Positions 52,058 to 60,785 of a DNA stretch of 64,000 nucleotides are shown piece by piece. The translations under genes were made by a program, and so were the position numbers. Position 1 is the first letter of the stretch. Each line of letters begins with the position of its first letter. The notes under the pieces are model-generated. The model searched no databases. It was not told the DNA's origin and saw nothing but the letters and a program-made list of their open reading frames with translations. Source of the DNA: JABDPF01 sp037384065 (GTDB lineage Bacteria; Pseudomonadota; Gammaproteobacteria; Xanthomonadales; SZUA-36); contig JARROJ010000018.1 of assembly GCA_037384065.1 (NCBI GenBank), positions 18,766 through 82,765 on the forward strand, given 5' to 3'.

Positions 52058-53491
52058 ATGTCCGAAAAATACGATGTCATCGTCATCGGCGCCGGCCCGG
52101 GCGGCTACGTCGCTGCGATCCGCGCCGCGCAGCTCGGCCTGAAAACGGCCTGCATCGACAAGTTCACGGGCAAGGACGGCAAGGCCTCGCCGGGCGGCAC
52201 CTGTCTCAACGTCGGCTGCATTCCCTCCAAGGCCCTGCTCGACTCCAGCAAGCACTTCCACCACGTACAGCACGACTACGCCGCGCACGGGATCACCGTG
52301 GACGGCGCGCGCATCGACGTGCCCAAAATGATCGCCCGCAAGGACGCGGTGGTGAAGAAACTCACCGGCGGCGTGAGTCAGTTGCTCAAGGGCAACAAGA
52401 TCGCCTTTTATCACGGCCACGGCAGCCTGGCGGCCGGCCGCAGGGTCACGGTCACGCCGGCGGACGACGGCGGGCCGATCGAACTCGAGGCCGACAACGT
52501 GATCCTGGCCTCCGGCTCCGAACCGATCACGATCCCGAACGTCGAGTTCGACGGCGAATACATCGTGGACAACGTCGGCGCGCTGGATTTCGACGAGGTT
52601 CCGAAGACGCTCGGCGTGATCGGCGCCGGTGTGATCGGCCTGGAACTCGGTTCTGTCTGGAACCGGCTCGGCGCCGACGTGACGCTGCTCGAGGCCTTGC
52701 CCGACTTCCTGCCGCTGGCGGACGCGGACGTCGCCAAGCAGGCGCTCAGGGAATTCAAGAAGCAGAAACTCGACATCCGCCTCGGGGCCAAAGTACTGGG
52801 CGCGACCGTGGACCGCAAAAAGGGCCATGTCGTGGTCAGGGTCGACATCGACGGCGAGGAAGGCGAAATGACGTTCGAGCGCCTGTTGGTCTGTTGCGGC
52901 CGGCGGCCACATACCGAAGGACTGCTCGACGCGGACTGCGGCGTGGCGCTCAACGACCGGGGCCAGATCGAGGTCGACGCGCAATCGCGCACTTCCGTCG
53001 ATGGCGTCTGGGCGATCGGCGACTGCGTGCGGGGTCCGATGCTGGCCCACAAGGCTTCCGAGGAAGGCGTCGCGGTCGCCGAACTCATCGCCGGCAAGCC
53101 GGCCGAAATCCACTTCGACACGGTGCCCTGGGTCGTCTATACCGATCCCGAAATCGCCTGGGTCGGCCAGACCGAGCGGCAACTCGAAGAAGCCGGCGTC
53201 GCGTACCGGACCGGTTCGTTTCCGTTGGCGGCGAACGGCCGGGCCCTGGCCAGCGGCCAGGGCGTGGGCCTGGTCAAGATCATCGCCGACGCCGAGACGG
53301 ATGCCCTGCTCGGCGTACACATCTTCGGCGCCAACGCCTCCGAGTTGATCGCCGAATGCGTCGTCGCGATGGAGTTCCGCGGCTGCGCGGAAGACCTCGC
53401 CCTGATCGTGCACGCCCACCCGACGCTGTCCGAGGCGGTGCACGAAGCCGCGATGCACCTGGACGGCCGCGCCATTCATCGCGCCAACTGA
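52058..53491 (+). CDS. lpdA: Dihydrolipoyl dehydrogenase (E3)
   Basis: Flavoprotein that reoxidises dihydrolipoamide with NAD for the 2-oxoglutarate (and possibly pyruvate) dehydrogenase complex. The 477-residue protein has the FAD motif GAGPGGYVAAIRAAQLG, the redox disulfide C49/C54 (GGTCLNVGCIPSKALL), the NAD-binding GAGVIGLELGSVW, and the catalytic HAHPTLSEAVHEA near the C terminus. It is the third gene of the suc operon; RBS GAGGTAACCGAG precedes the ATG. Confidence 0.97.
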   Translation: MSEKYDVIVIGAGPGGYVAAIRAAQLGLKTACIDKFTGKDGKASPGGTCLNVGCIPSKALLDSSKHFHHVQHDYAAHGITVDGARIDVPKMIARKDAVVKKLTGGVSQLLKGNKIAFYHGHGSLAAGRRVTVTPADDGGPIELEADNVILASGSEPITIPNVEFDGEYIVDNVGALDFDEVPKTLGVIGAGVIGLELGSVWNRLGADVTLLEALPDFLPLADADVAKQALREFKKQKLDIRLGAKVLGATVDRKKGHVVVRVDIDGEEGEMTFERLLVCCGRRPHTEGLLDADCGVALNDRGQIEVDAQSRTSVDGVWAIGDCVRGPMLAHKASEEGVAVAELIAGKPAEIHFDTVPWVVYTDPEIAWVGQTERQLEEAGVAYRTGSFPLAANGRALASGQGVGLVKIIADAETDALLGVHIFGANASELIAECVVAMEFRGCAEDLALIVHAHPTLSEAVHEAAMHLDGRAIHRAN

Positions 53492-53501
53492 CGGGAATGC
53501 C

Positions 53502-54515
53502 ATGAACGCCATACCATCGACCTTTCGCGCTTTTCGCATCCACGACGACGAGGACGGCTACCGTTCCGGCGTCACCGACATTGCATTGGACGATCTGAGC
53601 GATGGCGACGTCGTCGTTCGCGTCGCCTGGTCCGGCATCAACTACAAGGACGCCCTGGCGGCCACCGGCAAGGGCCAGATCCTGCGCCGCTTTCCCCTGA
53701 ACGGCGGCATCGACGTCGCCGGCACGGTGGTCGAATCCGCCAGCGAGGACTTTCAGCCCGGCGACCGCGTGCTGGCCAACGGCAGCGGACTGTCGGAAAC
53801 GCGCGACGGCGGTTTCGCGGAGTACATCCGCCTGCCCGCCTCGATCGTCGTACCCCTCCCCGCCGGGCTGAGCCTGCGCGAAGCGATGGGCCTGGGCACG
53901 GCCGGTTTCACCGCCGCGATGAGCCTGTGGCGCATGGAAGCCAACGGGCAACGACCGGAGATGGGGCCGATCGTCGTCACTGGCGCCAGCGGTGGCGTCG
54001 GCACCGTGGCCATCGACCTGTTGACGGCCGCCGGCTACGAAGTTCACGCGATCACCGGCAAAACCGATCACTTCGACTGGCTGGAAAGCCTCGGCGCACG
54101 CCAGTGCATTTCCCGCCACGATCTGCACTGGGGCCAGCGCCCACTGGAAAAAGCGTCCTGGGCCGGCTGCATCGACAGCGTCGGTGGCGAAATGCTGGCG
54201 GGGCTGACCCGCGTCATCGAACCCTGGGGCAACATCGCCTGCTGCGGCATGGCCGGCGGCCACGGCCTGCATACGACGGTGTTCCCGCTGATCCTGCGCG
54301 GCGTCAGCCTGCTCGGCGCCAGTTCGGCGAACTGCCCGATCGAGACCCGACGCATGCTCTGGGATCGCCTTGGCGGCGAGTGGAAACCGCCACACCTCGA
54401 CGTCATCATTCGCCGCGAGGTGGACCTGGACGGCATGAGCGACGTGTTCGACGACCTGCTCGCCGGCGGCGGGCTTGGCCGTTCAGTCGTCAGAATCGAC
54501 CCTTCGCAGGACTGA
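53502..54515 (+). CDS. YhdH-like quinone oxidoreductase/acrylyl-CoA reductase family
   Basis: A 337-residue zinc-independent medium-chain dehydrogenase/reductase of the YhdH (AcuI) group, which reduces acrylyl-CoA or similar enones with NADPH. It shows SGINYKDALAATGKG (family-specific), the GROES-like domain, the nucleotide-binding VTGASGGVGTVAIDLL, and the ITGKTDHFDWLESLGA region. The ATG lies 10 bases after lpdA, so it may be expressed with the suc operon. The true substrate is not evident. Confidence 0.88.
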   Translation: MNAIPSTFRAFRIHDDEDGYRSGVTDIALDDLSDGDVVVRVAWSGINYKDALAATGKGQILRRFPLNGGIDVAGTVVESASEDFQPGDRVLANGSGLSETRDGGFAEYIRLPASIVVPLPAGLSLREAMGLGTAGFTAAMSLWRMEANGQRPEMGPIVVTGASGGVGTVAIDLLTAAGYEVHAITGKTDHFDWLESLGARQCISRHDLHWGQRPLEKASWAGCIDSVGGEMLAGLTRVIEPWGNIACCGMAGGHGLHTTVFPLILRGVSLLGASSANCPIETRRMLWDRLGGEWKPPHLDVIIRREVDLDGMSDVFDDLLAGGGLGRSVVRIDPSQD

Positions 54516-54590
54516 TATTCCCAAAGTCGCTGATTTTCGGCATAATTGGGTGCAACACGGACGTGATGGCCGCAGGAAGCGGAGTCGGTT

Positions 54591-54956
54591 ATGCCAAAAG
54601 TTCTTATCGTTGACGATTCGCAGTCGGCGCTCTACACCTTGCGGAAACTGGTCGAACAGGCCGGCCACCAGGCCGTGACCGCCGAGTCCGGCGAACAGGC
54701 CCTGCGCCTCGCCGCCGAGGAAATGCCCGAAGTCATCCTGATGGACATCGTCATGCCGGGCATGAGCGGCTACACCGCCACGCGCCAACTGCACCGGTCG
54801 GATTCGACCCAGCACATACCGGTCATCTTCGTCTCCAGCAAGAGCGGTGAAGCCGACCGTGACTGGGGCCTGCGCCAGGGCGCGCGCGAATACGTCACCA
54901 AACCCGTCAACCGGGACGCCCTGCTGACCGCGATCTCGGCCGCCTTGGCCGCCTGA
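54591..54956 (+). CDS. Single-domain response regulator (PilH-like)
   Basis: A 121-residue receiver domain with nothing attached: D8/D9, phospho-acceptor D52 (LMDIVMPGMSGYTATRQL), S/T in IFVSSKSGEADRDWGLRQGAREYVTKP and its lysine. The GLRQGAREYVTKPV pattern is typical of PilH, which modulates twitching motility, or of related chemotaxis-type regulators. No pil or che genes lie nearby, so it is an orphan here. Its upstream gap of 75 bases has a CATAAT -10-like site at 54541-54546 without a matching -35. Confidence 0.85.
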   Translation: MPKVLIVDDSQSALYTLRKLVEQAGHQAVTAESGEQALRLAAEEMPEVILMDIVMPGMSGYTATRQLHRSDSTQHIPVIFVSSKSGEADRDWGLRQGAREYVTKPVNRDALLTAISAALAA

Positions 54957-55020
54957 CCCCCTTGCATTTCTCCGCCGCGGTGACCATCTTCATGCGGAAC
55001 CGCACACCAAGGAGAATGCC

Positions 55021-55509
55021 ATGCCGATTCAAGTCGGAGACCGTATTCCGTCCGTGACGCTGAGCACGATGGGCGAACTGAAACCCCGGGAGATCACGAC
55101 CGAAGAGGTGTTCGCCGGCCGCAAGGTGGTCCTGTTCTCCGTCCCCGGCGCCTTCACGCCGACCTGCTCCGCGCGCCATTTGCCGGGTTTCATCGACCTG
55201 GCGGAGGACTTGCGCGCGCTCGGCGTCGACACCATCGCCTGCGTGGCCGTGAACGACGTGTTCGTCATGGACGCCTGGGGCAAGAGCGCCGGCGCCGATG
55301 ACATCCTCATGCTGGCCGACGGCAACGCCGAGTTCGCCCGCGCGCTGGGCCTCGAAATGGACGCCACCGCGTTCGGCATGGGCACGCGTTCACAACGCTT
55401 TGCCCTGGTGGCCGAAGACGGCGTCGTGACCCGCCTGTTCGTGGAAGGTCCCGGCGAATTCCGCGTCAGCAGCGCCGAAAACGTCCTGGCGAAACTCAAG
55501 GACCGCTGA
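55021..55509 (+). CDS. Peroxiredoxin, Prx5 type
   Basis: A 162-residue thiol peroxidase. The peroxidatic cysteine C49 sits in VPGAFTPTCSARHLPGF, the Prx5 signature. No second resolving cysteine of the atypical two-Cys kind is evident, so a glutathione/glutaredoxin or other thiol may be the reductant. An AAGGAG ribosome binding site precedes the ATG. It opens a short run of three plus-strand redox-related genes (with OsmC and a DUF3365 protein). Confidence 0.92.
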   Translation: MPIQVGDRIPSVTLSTMGELKPREITTEEVFAGRKVVLFSVPGAFTPTCSARHLPGFIDLAEDLRALGVDTIACVAVNDVFVMDAWGKSAGADDILMLADGNAEFARALGLEMDATAFGMGTRSQRFALVAEDGVVTRLFVEGPGEFRVSSAENVLAKLKDR

Positions 55510-55577
55510 CACCGGTCATGTCGCCGGCGCCCGCCGACGGCAATAATCGCCCCTGACAGCCTATCGCGGAGAGCGTC

Positions 55578-56015
55578 ATGCAAGATTATCCACACCGTTA
55601 CAAGGCCGCCGCGCAAGGTGGCGCCGAGGGCGTCATCGACACCGGCAGCCCCGGTCTCGAGCCCATTCCGGCCATGCCGCCACCCGAGTTCGACGGCCCG
55701 GGTGACAAGTGGTCGCCGGAAACCATGCTGGTCGCATCCGTGGCCAACTGCTTTATCCTGACGTTTCGCGCGGTCGCGCGCGCGTCCAAGTTCGAATGGA
55801 ATTCGCTGACCGTCGAGGTGGACGGCGTACTCGACCGCATCGAGCGCCAGACGCAATTTACCGAGTTCTACATCGACGTCACGCTGCACCTGTCCTCCGG
55901 CGCGGACGCCCACAAGGCGCACCGCCTGTGCGAGAAGTCGGAGCAGGTCTGCCTGGTGACGAATTCACTGACCGGCAAGAAGATCCTGAGCGTCGCCATC
56001 GTACACGACGCCTGA
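55578..56015 (+). CDS. OsmC/Ohr family protein
   Basis: A 145-residue member of the OsmC superfamily, which reduces organic hydroperoxides with paired cysteines. C58 (ANCFILTFRAVA) and C125 (CEKSEQVCLVTNS; another Cys at 118) are in the expected places. It lies about 70 bases after the peroxiredoxin gene with its own GGAGAG ribosome binding site. Closer assignment to Ohr, OsmC or the YhfA branch is not possible by eye. Confidence 0.88.
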   Translation: MQDYPHRYKAAAQGGAEGVIDTGSPGLEPIPAMPPPEFDGPGDKWSPETMLVASVANCFILTFRAVARASKFEWNSLTVEVDGVLDRIERQTQFTEFYIDVTLHLSSGADAHKAHRLCEKSEQVCLVTNSLTGKKILSVAIVHDA

Positions 56016-56043
56016 CGACTCACACGAGTCAAGGAACCACGCC

Positions 56044-56613
56044 ATGAAAAACCAGCCGACATCGTTGCTCGTGCTGTTTTCAGCTCTTCTGTTGTCATCC
56101 GCCGTCGCTCATGCGGAGTCGGCCCGGCCGGACCGGGCGCACGCCGCCGTGCAGGCCTTCGCCAGCGCGCTGAAAGGCGAGTTGATGGCCGCCATGCAGT
56201 CCGGGGGACCGGTCGCGGCGATCGAGGTCTGCAAGACCCGCGCACCGGCCATCGCCGAGACGGTATCGCTCGAACAGGACGTCGAGGTCTACCGCGTCAG
56301 CCTGCAGAACCGCAACCCGGAGAATGCGCCCAATGACTGGCAACGCGCCGTCCTGCTGCAGTTCGAGGAACGCAAGGCGGCCGGCGAGGATCCGGCGACG
56401 CTCGCCTGGAGCGATACGGTCACCACGTCCGGCGGCGACGAATTCCGTTTCATGAAGGCCATTCCGACCGCCGGCCTGTGTCTGAACTGCCACGGGCAGA
56501 CACTCGCGCCCGCAGTCGCGGACAAGATCGCGGAACTGTATCCGGAAGACCAGGCGACCGGTTATCGCGAAGGCGATATTCGCGGCGCCTTCGTGGTGAT
56601 CGACGCCCCCTGA
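56044..56613 (+). CDS. DUF3365 (Tll0287-like) secreted haem-binding protein
   Basis: A 189-residue protein with a signal peptide (MKNQPTSLLVLFSALLLSSAVAHA) and a single c-type haem motif CLNCH (C146, C149, H150) in the DUF3365 domain. The NRNPENAPNDWQRAVLLQFEE and FRFMKAIPTAGLCLNCHG segments are conserved in the family, a PAS-like fold seen in free-standing haem proteins and sensor domains. It probably acts in the periplasm in redox sensing or electron transfer. It is only 28 bases downstream of the OsmC gene and converges with gyrA. Confidence 0.88.
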   Translation: MKNQPTSLLVLFSALLLSSAVAHAESARPDRAHAAVQAFASALKGELMAAMQSGGPVAAIEVCKTRAPAIAETVSLEQDVEVYRVSLQNRNPENAPNDWQRAVLLQFEERKAAGEDPATLAWSDTVTTSGGDEFRFMKAIPTAGLCLNCHGQTLAPAVADKIAELYPEDQATGYREGDIRGAFVVIDAP

Positions 56614-56620
56614 GTCCTGA

Positions 56621-56643
56621 CGGCCCGCGGCACGCGCGGGCCG
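56621..56643. other. Strong hairpin between convergent genes
   Basis: CGGCCCGCG (56621-56629) and CGCGGGCCG (56635-56643) form a perfect nine-base stem with a five-base loop between the DUF3365 and gyrA stops. There is no T-run on either strand, so it is only a weak terminator candidate, though it could protect both mRNA ends. Confidence 0.5.
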
Positions 56644-56646
56644 CGG

Positions 56647-59217
56647 TCACTCGGTCGTGTCCTCGGGCGCATCCTCCGGCGCGTCCTCCTCGTCCTCGGG
56701 CGGAACCCGCTCGACCCCGACCAGTTTCTCGTCCTTGCGCAGGCGGATCAGCGTGACGCCCTGGGTATTGCGACCCAGCGTGGAGATTTCGCCCGCGCCG
56801 GTGCGCACCAGGGTGCCGCCGTCCGAGATCAACATGATGTCGTCATCGTCCGTGACCTGCTTGGCCCCGACCAGGGCGCCGTTGCGCTCGGATGTCTGGA
56901 TGCCGATCACGCCCTGCCCGCCGCGGCCCTGAACATGGTGCTCATCGACCGCGGTGCGTTTGCCGTAGCCGTTCTCGGTCACCGTGAGGAGATCCCCGTC
57001 ACCGATCTCCAGCATCGATACGACGCGCTGACCCGGCTGCAGGCGAATGCCGATCACGCCGCGTGCGACCCGCCCCATCGGCCGGACGTCACTCTCGTGG
57101 AAGCGGATGCACTTGCCGGAACTGGCGAACAGCATCATGTCGCGCCCACCGTCGGTCAGGCAGACGTTGACCAGTTCGTCGTCCTCCGGCAGGTCGATCG
57201 CCCAGATACCGGTGGCGCGCGGCCGCGAATAGTCCGACAAGGGCGTTTTCTTGACGATGCCCTGGCGCGTGGCGAAGAAAACGAACAGGTGCTCGGGGAA
57301 CTCGCGCACCGGCAGCACCGCGTTGACCCGCTCGTCCTTTTCCAGCGGCAGCAGGTTGACGATCGGCTTGCCGCGGCTGGTATGGCTCGCCTGCGGCAAC
57401 TGGTAGACCTTCAGCCAGTGAATACGGCCGCGGCTGGTGAAACACAACAGCGTGTCGTGGGTGTTGGCGATGAACAGCCGGTCGATGAAATCCTCGTCCT
57501 TGATCCGCGTGGCCGACTTGCCGGTGCCACCGCGGCGCTGGGCGCGATAACGGTCCAGCGTCTGCGACTTGGCGTAGCCGGCATGGGAGATCGTCACGAC
57601 GACGTTCTCCTCGGTGATCAGGTCCTCCAGGCTCAGATCCAGGCGCTGCTCGATGATCTCGGTGCGGCGCGGATCACCGTACTGCTCGCGAATCGCGATC
57701 AGCTCGTCGCGGATGACCTGCATCAGCCGCGCGGGCTCCGACAGTATTTCCAGCAGTTCCTTGACCGTGTCGAGGATCTCGCCGTATTCCCGCGTCAGCT
57801 TTTCCTGCTCGAGCCCGGTCAGGCGGTGCAGGCGCATGTTGAGGATTTCCTGCGCCTGGACCGGTGACAACTGGTAACCGTCGGCCTGCAGGCCGTAGCG
57901 GTCCTCGAGGTCTTCCGGCCGGGAGGTCTCGGCGCCGCCCTGCCCGAGCAGGGCGCGTACCACGCCCGGCTCCCAGAGCCGCGCCAGTAAAGCCTCGCGC
58001 GCGTCGGCCGGTGTCGGCGACGCCTTGATCAACTCGATCACCGCGTCGAGGTTGGCCAGCGCGACCGTCAGACCCTCCAGCACGTGGGCCCGCTCGCGCG
58101 CCTTGCGCAGTTCGAACAGCGTGCGTCGGGTGACCACTTCGCGGCGATGGCCGACGAACGCCTCCAACACCTGCTTGAGGTTCAACAGGCGCGGCTGGCC
58201 GTCCACCAGCGCGACCATGTTGATGCCGAACACGCTCTGCATGGCGGTATGCTTGTACAGGTTGTTCAGCACCACCTCGGGCACTTCGCCGCGGCGCAGT
58301 TCGATCACCACGCGCATGCCGTCCTTGTCGGATTCGTCACGCAGCTCGGTGATGCCCTCGATCTTCTTTTCCTTTACGAGCTCGGCGATCTTCTCGAGCA
58401 GGCGCGCCTTGTTCACCTGGTACGGGAGCTCGGTGACCACGATGGCCTGGCGATTGCCGCTTTCGTGCTCTTCGATCTCGCAGCGGGCCCGGACGTAGAT
58501 GCGCCCGCGCCCGGTCGTGTACGCCTCGAGGATGCCCTGGGCGCCGTTGATGATGCCGGCCGTCGGAAAATCCGGCCCCGGCAGGTGCGCCATGATGTCC
58601 TCGACGGCGAGATCGGGATCGTCGATCAGCGCCAGCGCCGCATCGACGACCTCACGGAGGTTATGCGGCGGAATGTTGGTCGCCATGCCCACCGCGATGC
58701 CGGCTGAACCGTTGACCAGCAGGTTCGGCACGCGGGTCGGCATGACCGAGGGTTCCGATTCCGTCTCGTCGTAATTCGGCGTGAAGTCGACAGTTTCCTT
58801 GTCGAGATCGGAGAGCAGTTCGTGCGCGAGGCGCGACATGCGCACCTCGGTGTAGCGCATGGCCGCGGCCGCGTCGCCATCGATCGAGCCGAAGTTGCCC
58901 TGTCCGTCGACCAGCAGGTAGCGCATGGCGAACGGCTGGGCCATCCGGACGATCGTGTCGTAGACCGCGGTGTCGCCATGCGGGTGGTACTTGCCGATCA
59001 CGTCACCGACCACGCGGGCCGACTTCTTGTACGGCTTGTTCCAGTCGTTACCGAGTTCGTTCATCGCGTACAGAACGCGCCGGTGGACCGGCTTCAGGCC
59101 GTCCCGGACGTCCGGTAATGCGCGGCCGACGATGACGCTCATCGCGTAGTCCAGGTAGGACTGACGCATTTCGTCTTCGAGATTGACCTGCAGTACTTCC
59201 TTGGCGAGTTCTGCCAT
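56647..59217 (-). CDS. gyrA: DNA gyrase subunit A
   Basis: Breakage-reunion subunit of the type II topoisomerase that introduces negative supercoils. The 856-residue protein has catalytic Y122 (RYTEVRMSR) and a quinolone-determining region with T83 and D87 (HPHGDTAVYD). The C-terminal beta-pinwheel begins with a GyrA box reading QRRGGTG rather than the usual QRRGGKG. The last residues are very acidic (DEEDAPEDAPEDTTE), as in many gammaproteobacteria. A 240-base A+T-rich leader with an extended -10 promoter lies upstream. Confidence 0.97.
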   Translation of the reverse strand: MAELAKEVLQVNLEDEMRQSYLDYAMSVIVGRALPDVRDGLKPVHRRVLYAMNELGNDWNKPYKKSARVVGDVIGKYHPHGDTAVYDTIVRMAQPFAMRYLLVDGQGNFGSIDGDAAAAMRYTEVRMSRLAHELLSDLDKETVDFTPNYDETESEPSVMPTRVPNLLVNGSAGIAVGMATNIPPHNLREVVDAALALIDDPDLAVEDIMAHLPGPDFPTAGIINGAQGILEAYTTGRGRIYVRARCEIEEHESGNRQAIVVTELPYQVNKARLLEKIAELVKEKKIEGITELRDESDKDGMRVVIELRRGEVPEVVLNNLYKHTAMQSVFGINMVALVDGQPRLLNLKQVLEAFVGHRREVVTRRTLFELRKARERAHVLEGLTVALANLDAVIELIKASPTPADAREALLARLWEPGVVRALLGQGGAETSRPEDLEDRYGLQADGYQLSPVQAQEILNMRLHRLTGLEQEKLTREYGEILDTVKELLEILSEPARLMQVIRDELIAIREQYGDPRRTEIIEQRLDLSLEDLITEENVVVTISHAGYAKSQTLDRYRAQRRGGTGKSATRIKDEDFIDRLFIANTHDTLLCFTSRGRIHWLKVYQLPQASHTSRGKPIVNLLPLEKDERVNAVLPVREFPEHLFVFFATRQGIVKKTPLSDYSRPRATGIWAIDLPEDDELVNVCLTDGGRDMMLFASSGKCIRFHESDVRPMGRVARGVIGIRLQPGQRVVSMLEIGDGDLLTVTENGYGKRTAVDEHHVQGRGGQGVIGIQTSERNGALVGAKQVTDDDDIMLISDGGTLVRTGAGEISTLGRNTQGVTLIRLRKDEKLVGVERVPPEDEEDAPEDAPEDTTE

Positions 59218-59326
59218 GCTGGATTTCTTCTCCGGAATACTCTCTATCGTTATGTTTTAATTTATATTTATGCTTTGAAAATTTCGCTTTTGACGACACC
59301 CGAAAAAGGCTGCCGTCAAGCTTGAA

Positions 59327-59335
59327 ATTATACCA
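59327..59335 (-). promoter_or_regulatory. Extended -10 promoter of gyrA
   Basis: On the minus strand TGGTATAAT, an extended -10, lies about 110 bases upstream of the gyrA ATG. No good -35 is visible. The leader from here to the start codon is unusually A+T-rich for this window, as expected for a supercoiling-sensitive gyrase promoter. Confidence 0.55.
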
Positions 59336-59458
59336 TAAATCGGGCACTTACAGCCCGTCGGGGCGCATCGCGCAGTGCGCCCGGGGCGCTCGATGCTGGC
59401 GGGTACGGCGGCGGGTCAGTATCATGCCGGTTTCCACCGTTTGTCCGGAGACAGAACC

Positions 59459-60049
59459 ATGCACACAGTACGTTCACAGCGCGTCCGTTTGGCGGCCCTC
59501 TTCCTGCTCGTCGCGGGTATCCTCGTCGGGCCGGCCACCGTCGCGGCCGCGCCCGTCAACGTCGTGATGAAGACGAGCATGGGCGACATCCGGCTCGAGC
59601 TGTACCCGGACCAGGCGCCGGTGACCGTACAGAACTTCCTCGAATACGCCAACAGCGGCTTCTACGACGGCACCATCTTTCACCGCGTGATCAGCAGCTT
59701 CATGATCCAGGGGGGCGGCTTCACCCCGGACATGCAGAAAAAAGCGACCCGCGAGCCGATCGTCAACGAGGCCGCCAACGGCCTGTCGAACCGCCGCGGG
59801 ACGATCGCGATGGCGCGGCTTCCGCAACCGGATTCGGCGACGGCGCAGTTCTTCATCAATGTGCAGAACAACATGAACCTCGATTACAACGGCACGCAGA
59901 ACCCGGGTTACGCCGTCTTCGGTCGGGTCACCGATGGCATGAACGTGGTCGACGACATCCGTTTCGTGCCGACGACGCGGGTCGGTCCCTACAGCGACGT
60001 ACCCGCGGAACCCGTCATCATCGAGGAAATCCGCGTCGTTGAAGAATAA
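59459..60049 (+). CDS. ppiA: Periplasmic cyclophilin-type peptidyl-prolyl isomerase
   Basis: A 196-residue folding catalyst with a signal peptide (RLAALFLLVAGILVGPATVAAA) and a complete cyclophilin domain: MGDIRLELYPDQAPVTVQNFLEY, FHRVISSFMIQGGGFT, and MARLPQPDSATAQFFINV. The start is ATG 59459 with GGAG upstream. It is divergent from gyrA and lies eight bases before lpxH, so the pair is likely co-transcribed. Confidence 0.93.
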   Translation: MHTVRSQRVRLAALFLLVAGILVGPATVAAAPVNVVMKTSMGDIRLELYPDQAPVTVQNFLEYANSGFYDGTIFHRVISSFMIQGGGFTPDMQKKATREPIVNEAANGLSNRRGTIAMARLPQPDSATAQFFINVQNNMNLDYNGTQNPGYAVFGRVTDGMNVVDDIRFVPTTRVGPYSDVPAEPVIIEEIRVVEE

Positions 60050-60056
60050 CGACCGC

Positions 60057-60776
60057 ATGAAGACCCTGTTCCTGTCCGACCTGCATCTCGAGGATGCCCG
60101 GCCGGACGCACTCGACTGGCTGCTCGGTTTCATCGGGGGGCCGGCCCGTGACGCCGGAGCGGTGTACATCCTGGGTGACCTGTTCGAGTACTGGATCGGC
60201 GACGATGCGCCGTCGCAGACCGCGCGCACGCTGGCCGGCGCGACGCGTGACCTGGCGGACCGTGGCGTGCCGATCGGCTTCATCCATGGCAATCGCGACT
60301 TTCTGCTCGGAGCGGACTATGCCGCGCAGGCCGGGTTCGACCTGCTGCCGGAGACTTTCACGCTCGACCTCTACGGAACACCCACGGTTCTGCTGCACGG
60401 CGACACGCTGTGCACGGACGATGTCGAGTACCAGGCGGTGCGTGCGCAAACCCGGGATCCGGCCTGGCAGCGACACGTGTTGTCGATGAGCATCGAGGAG
60501 CGCCTGGCAATGGCGCGCGACGCCCGCGACGCCAGCATGGCCCACACCGGAAGCACGGCGCTGGAGATCATGGACGTCAACCCGCAGGCCGTGCGCGAAG
60601 CCTTCGCCGCCAGCGGCGCCCGGCAGATGATCCACGGCCATACCCACCGCCCCGCGGTGCACGAGGTGCAACTGGACGACGGCACGACCGCCCGACGGAT
60701 CGTACTGGCCGACTGGTACGACCACGGCAGCTACCTCGAGGTGACGCCGGACGGCTTCGCCTCGCGCGACCTCTGA
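60057..60776 (+). CDS. lpxH: UDP-2,3-diacylglucosamine diphosphatase
   Basis: Membrane-associated metallophosphatase that makes lipid X in lipid A synthesis, marking a Gram-negative outer membrane. The 239-residue protein has metal ligands D8 and H10 (FLSDLHLED), GDLFEYWIGDD, HGNRDFLLG, LLHGDTLCTDD and the final HGHTHRPAVH. Length matches E. coli LpxH. ATG 60057 is preferred to a TTG 18 bases earlier. Confidence 0.95.
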   Translation: MKTLFLSDLHLEDARPDALDWLLGFIGGPARDAGAVYILGDLFEYWIGDDAPSQTARTLAGATRDLADRGVPIGFIHGNRDFLLGADYAAQAGFDLLPETFTLDLYGTPTVLLHGDTLCTDDVEYQAVRAQTRDPAWQRHVLSMSIEERLAMARDARDASMAHTGSTALEIMDVNPQAVREAFAASGARQMIHGHTHRPAVHEVQLDDGTTARRIVLADWYDHGSYLEVTPDGFASRDL

Positions 60777-60785
60777 TCCCCCGGC

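Noticed and set aside
50588..53539. A 983-codon open frame on minus, opposite sucB and lpdA
   Set aside because: Antisense shadow of conserved suc operon genes.
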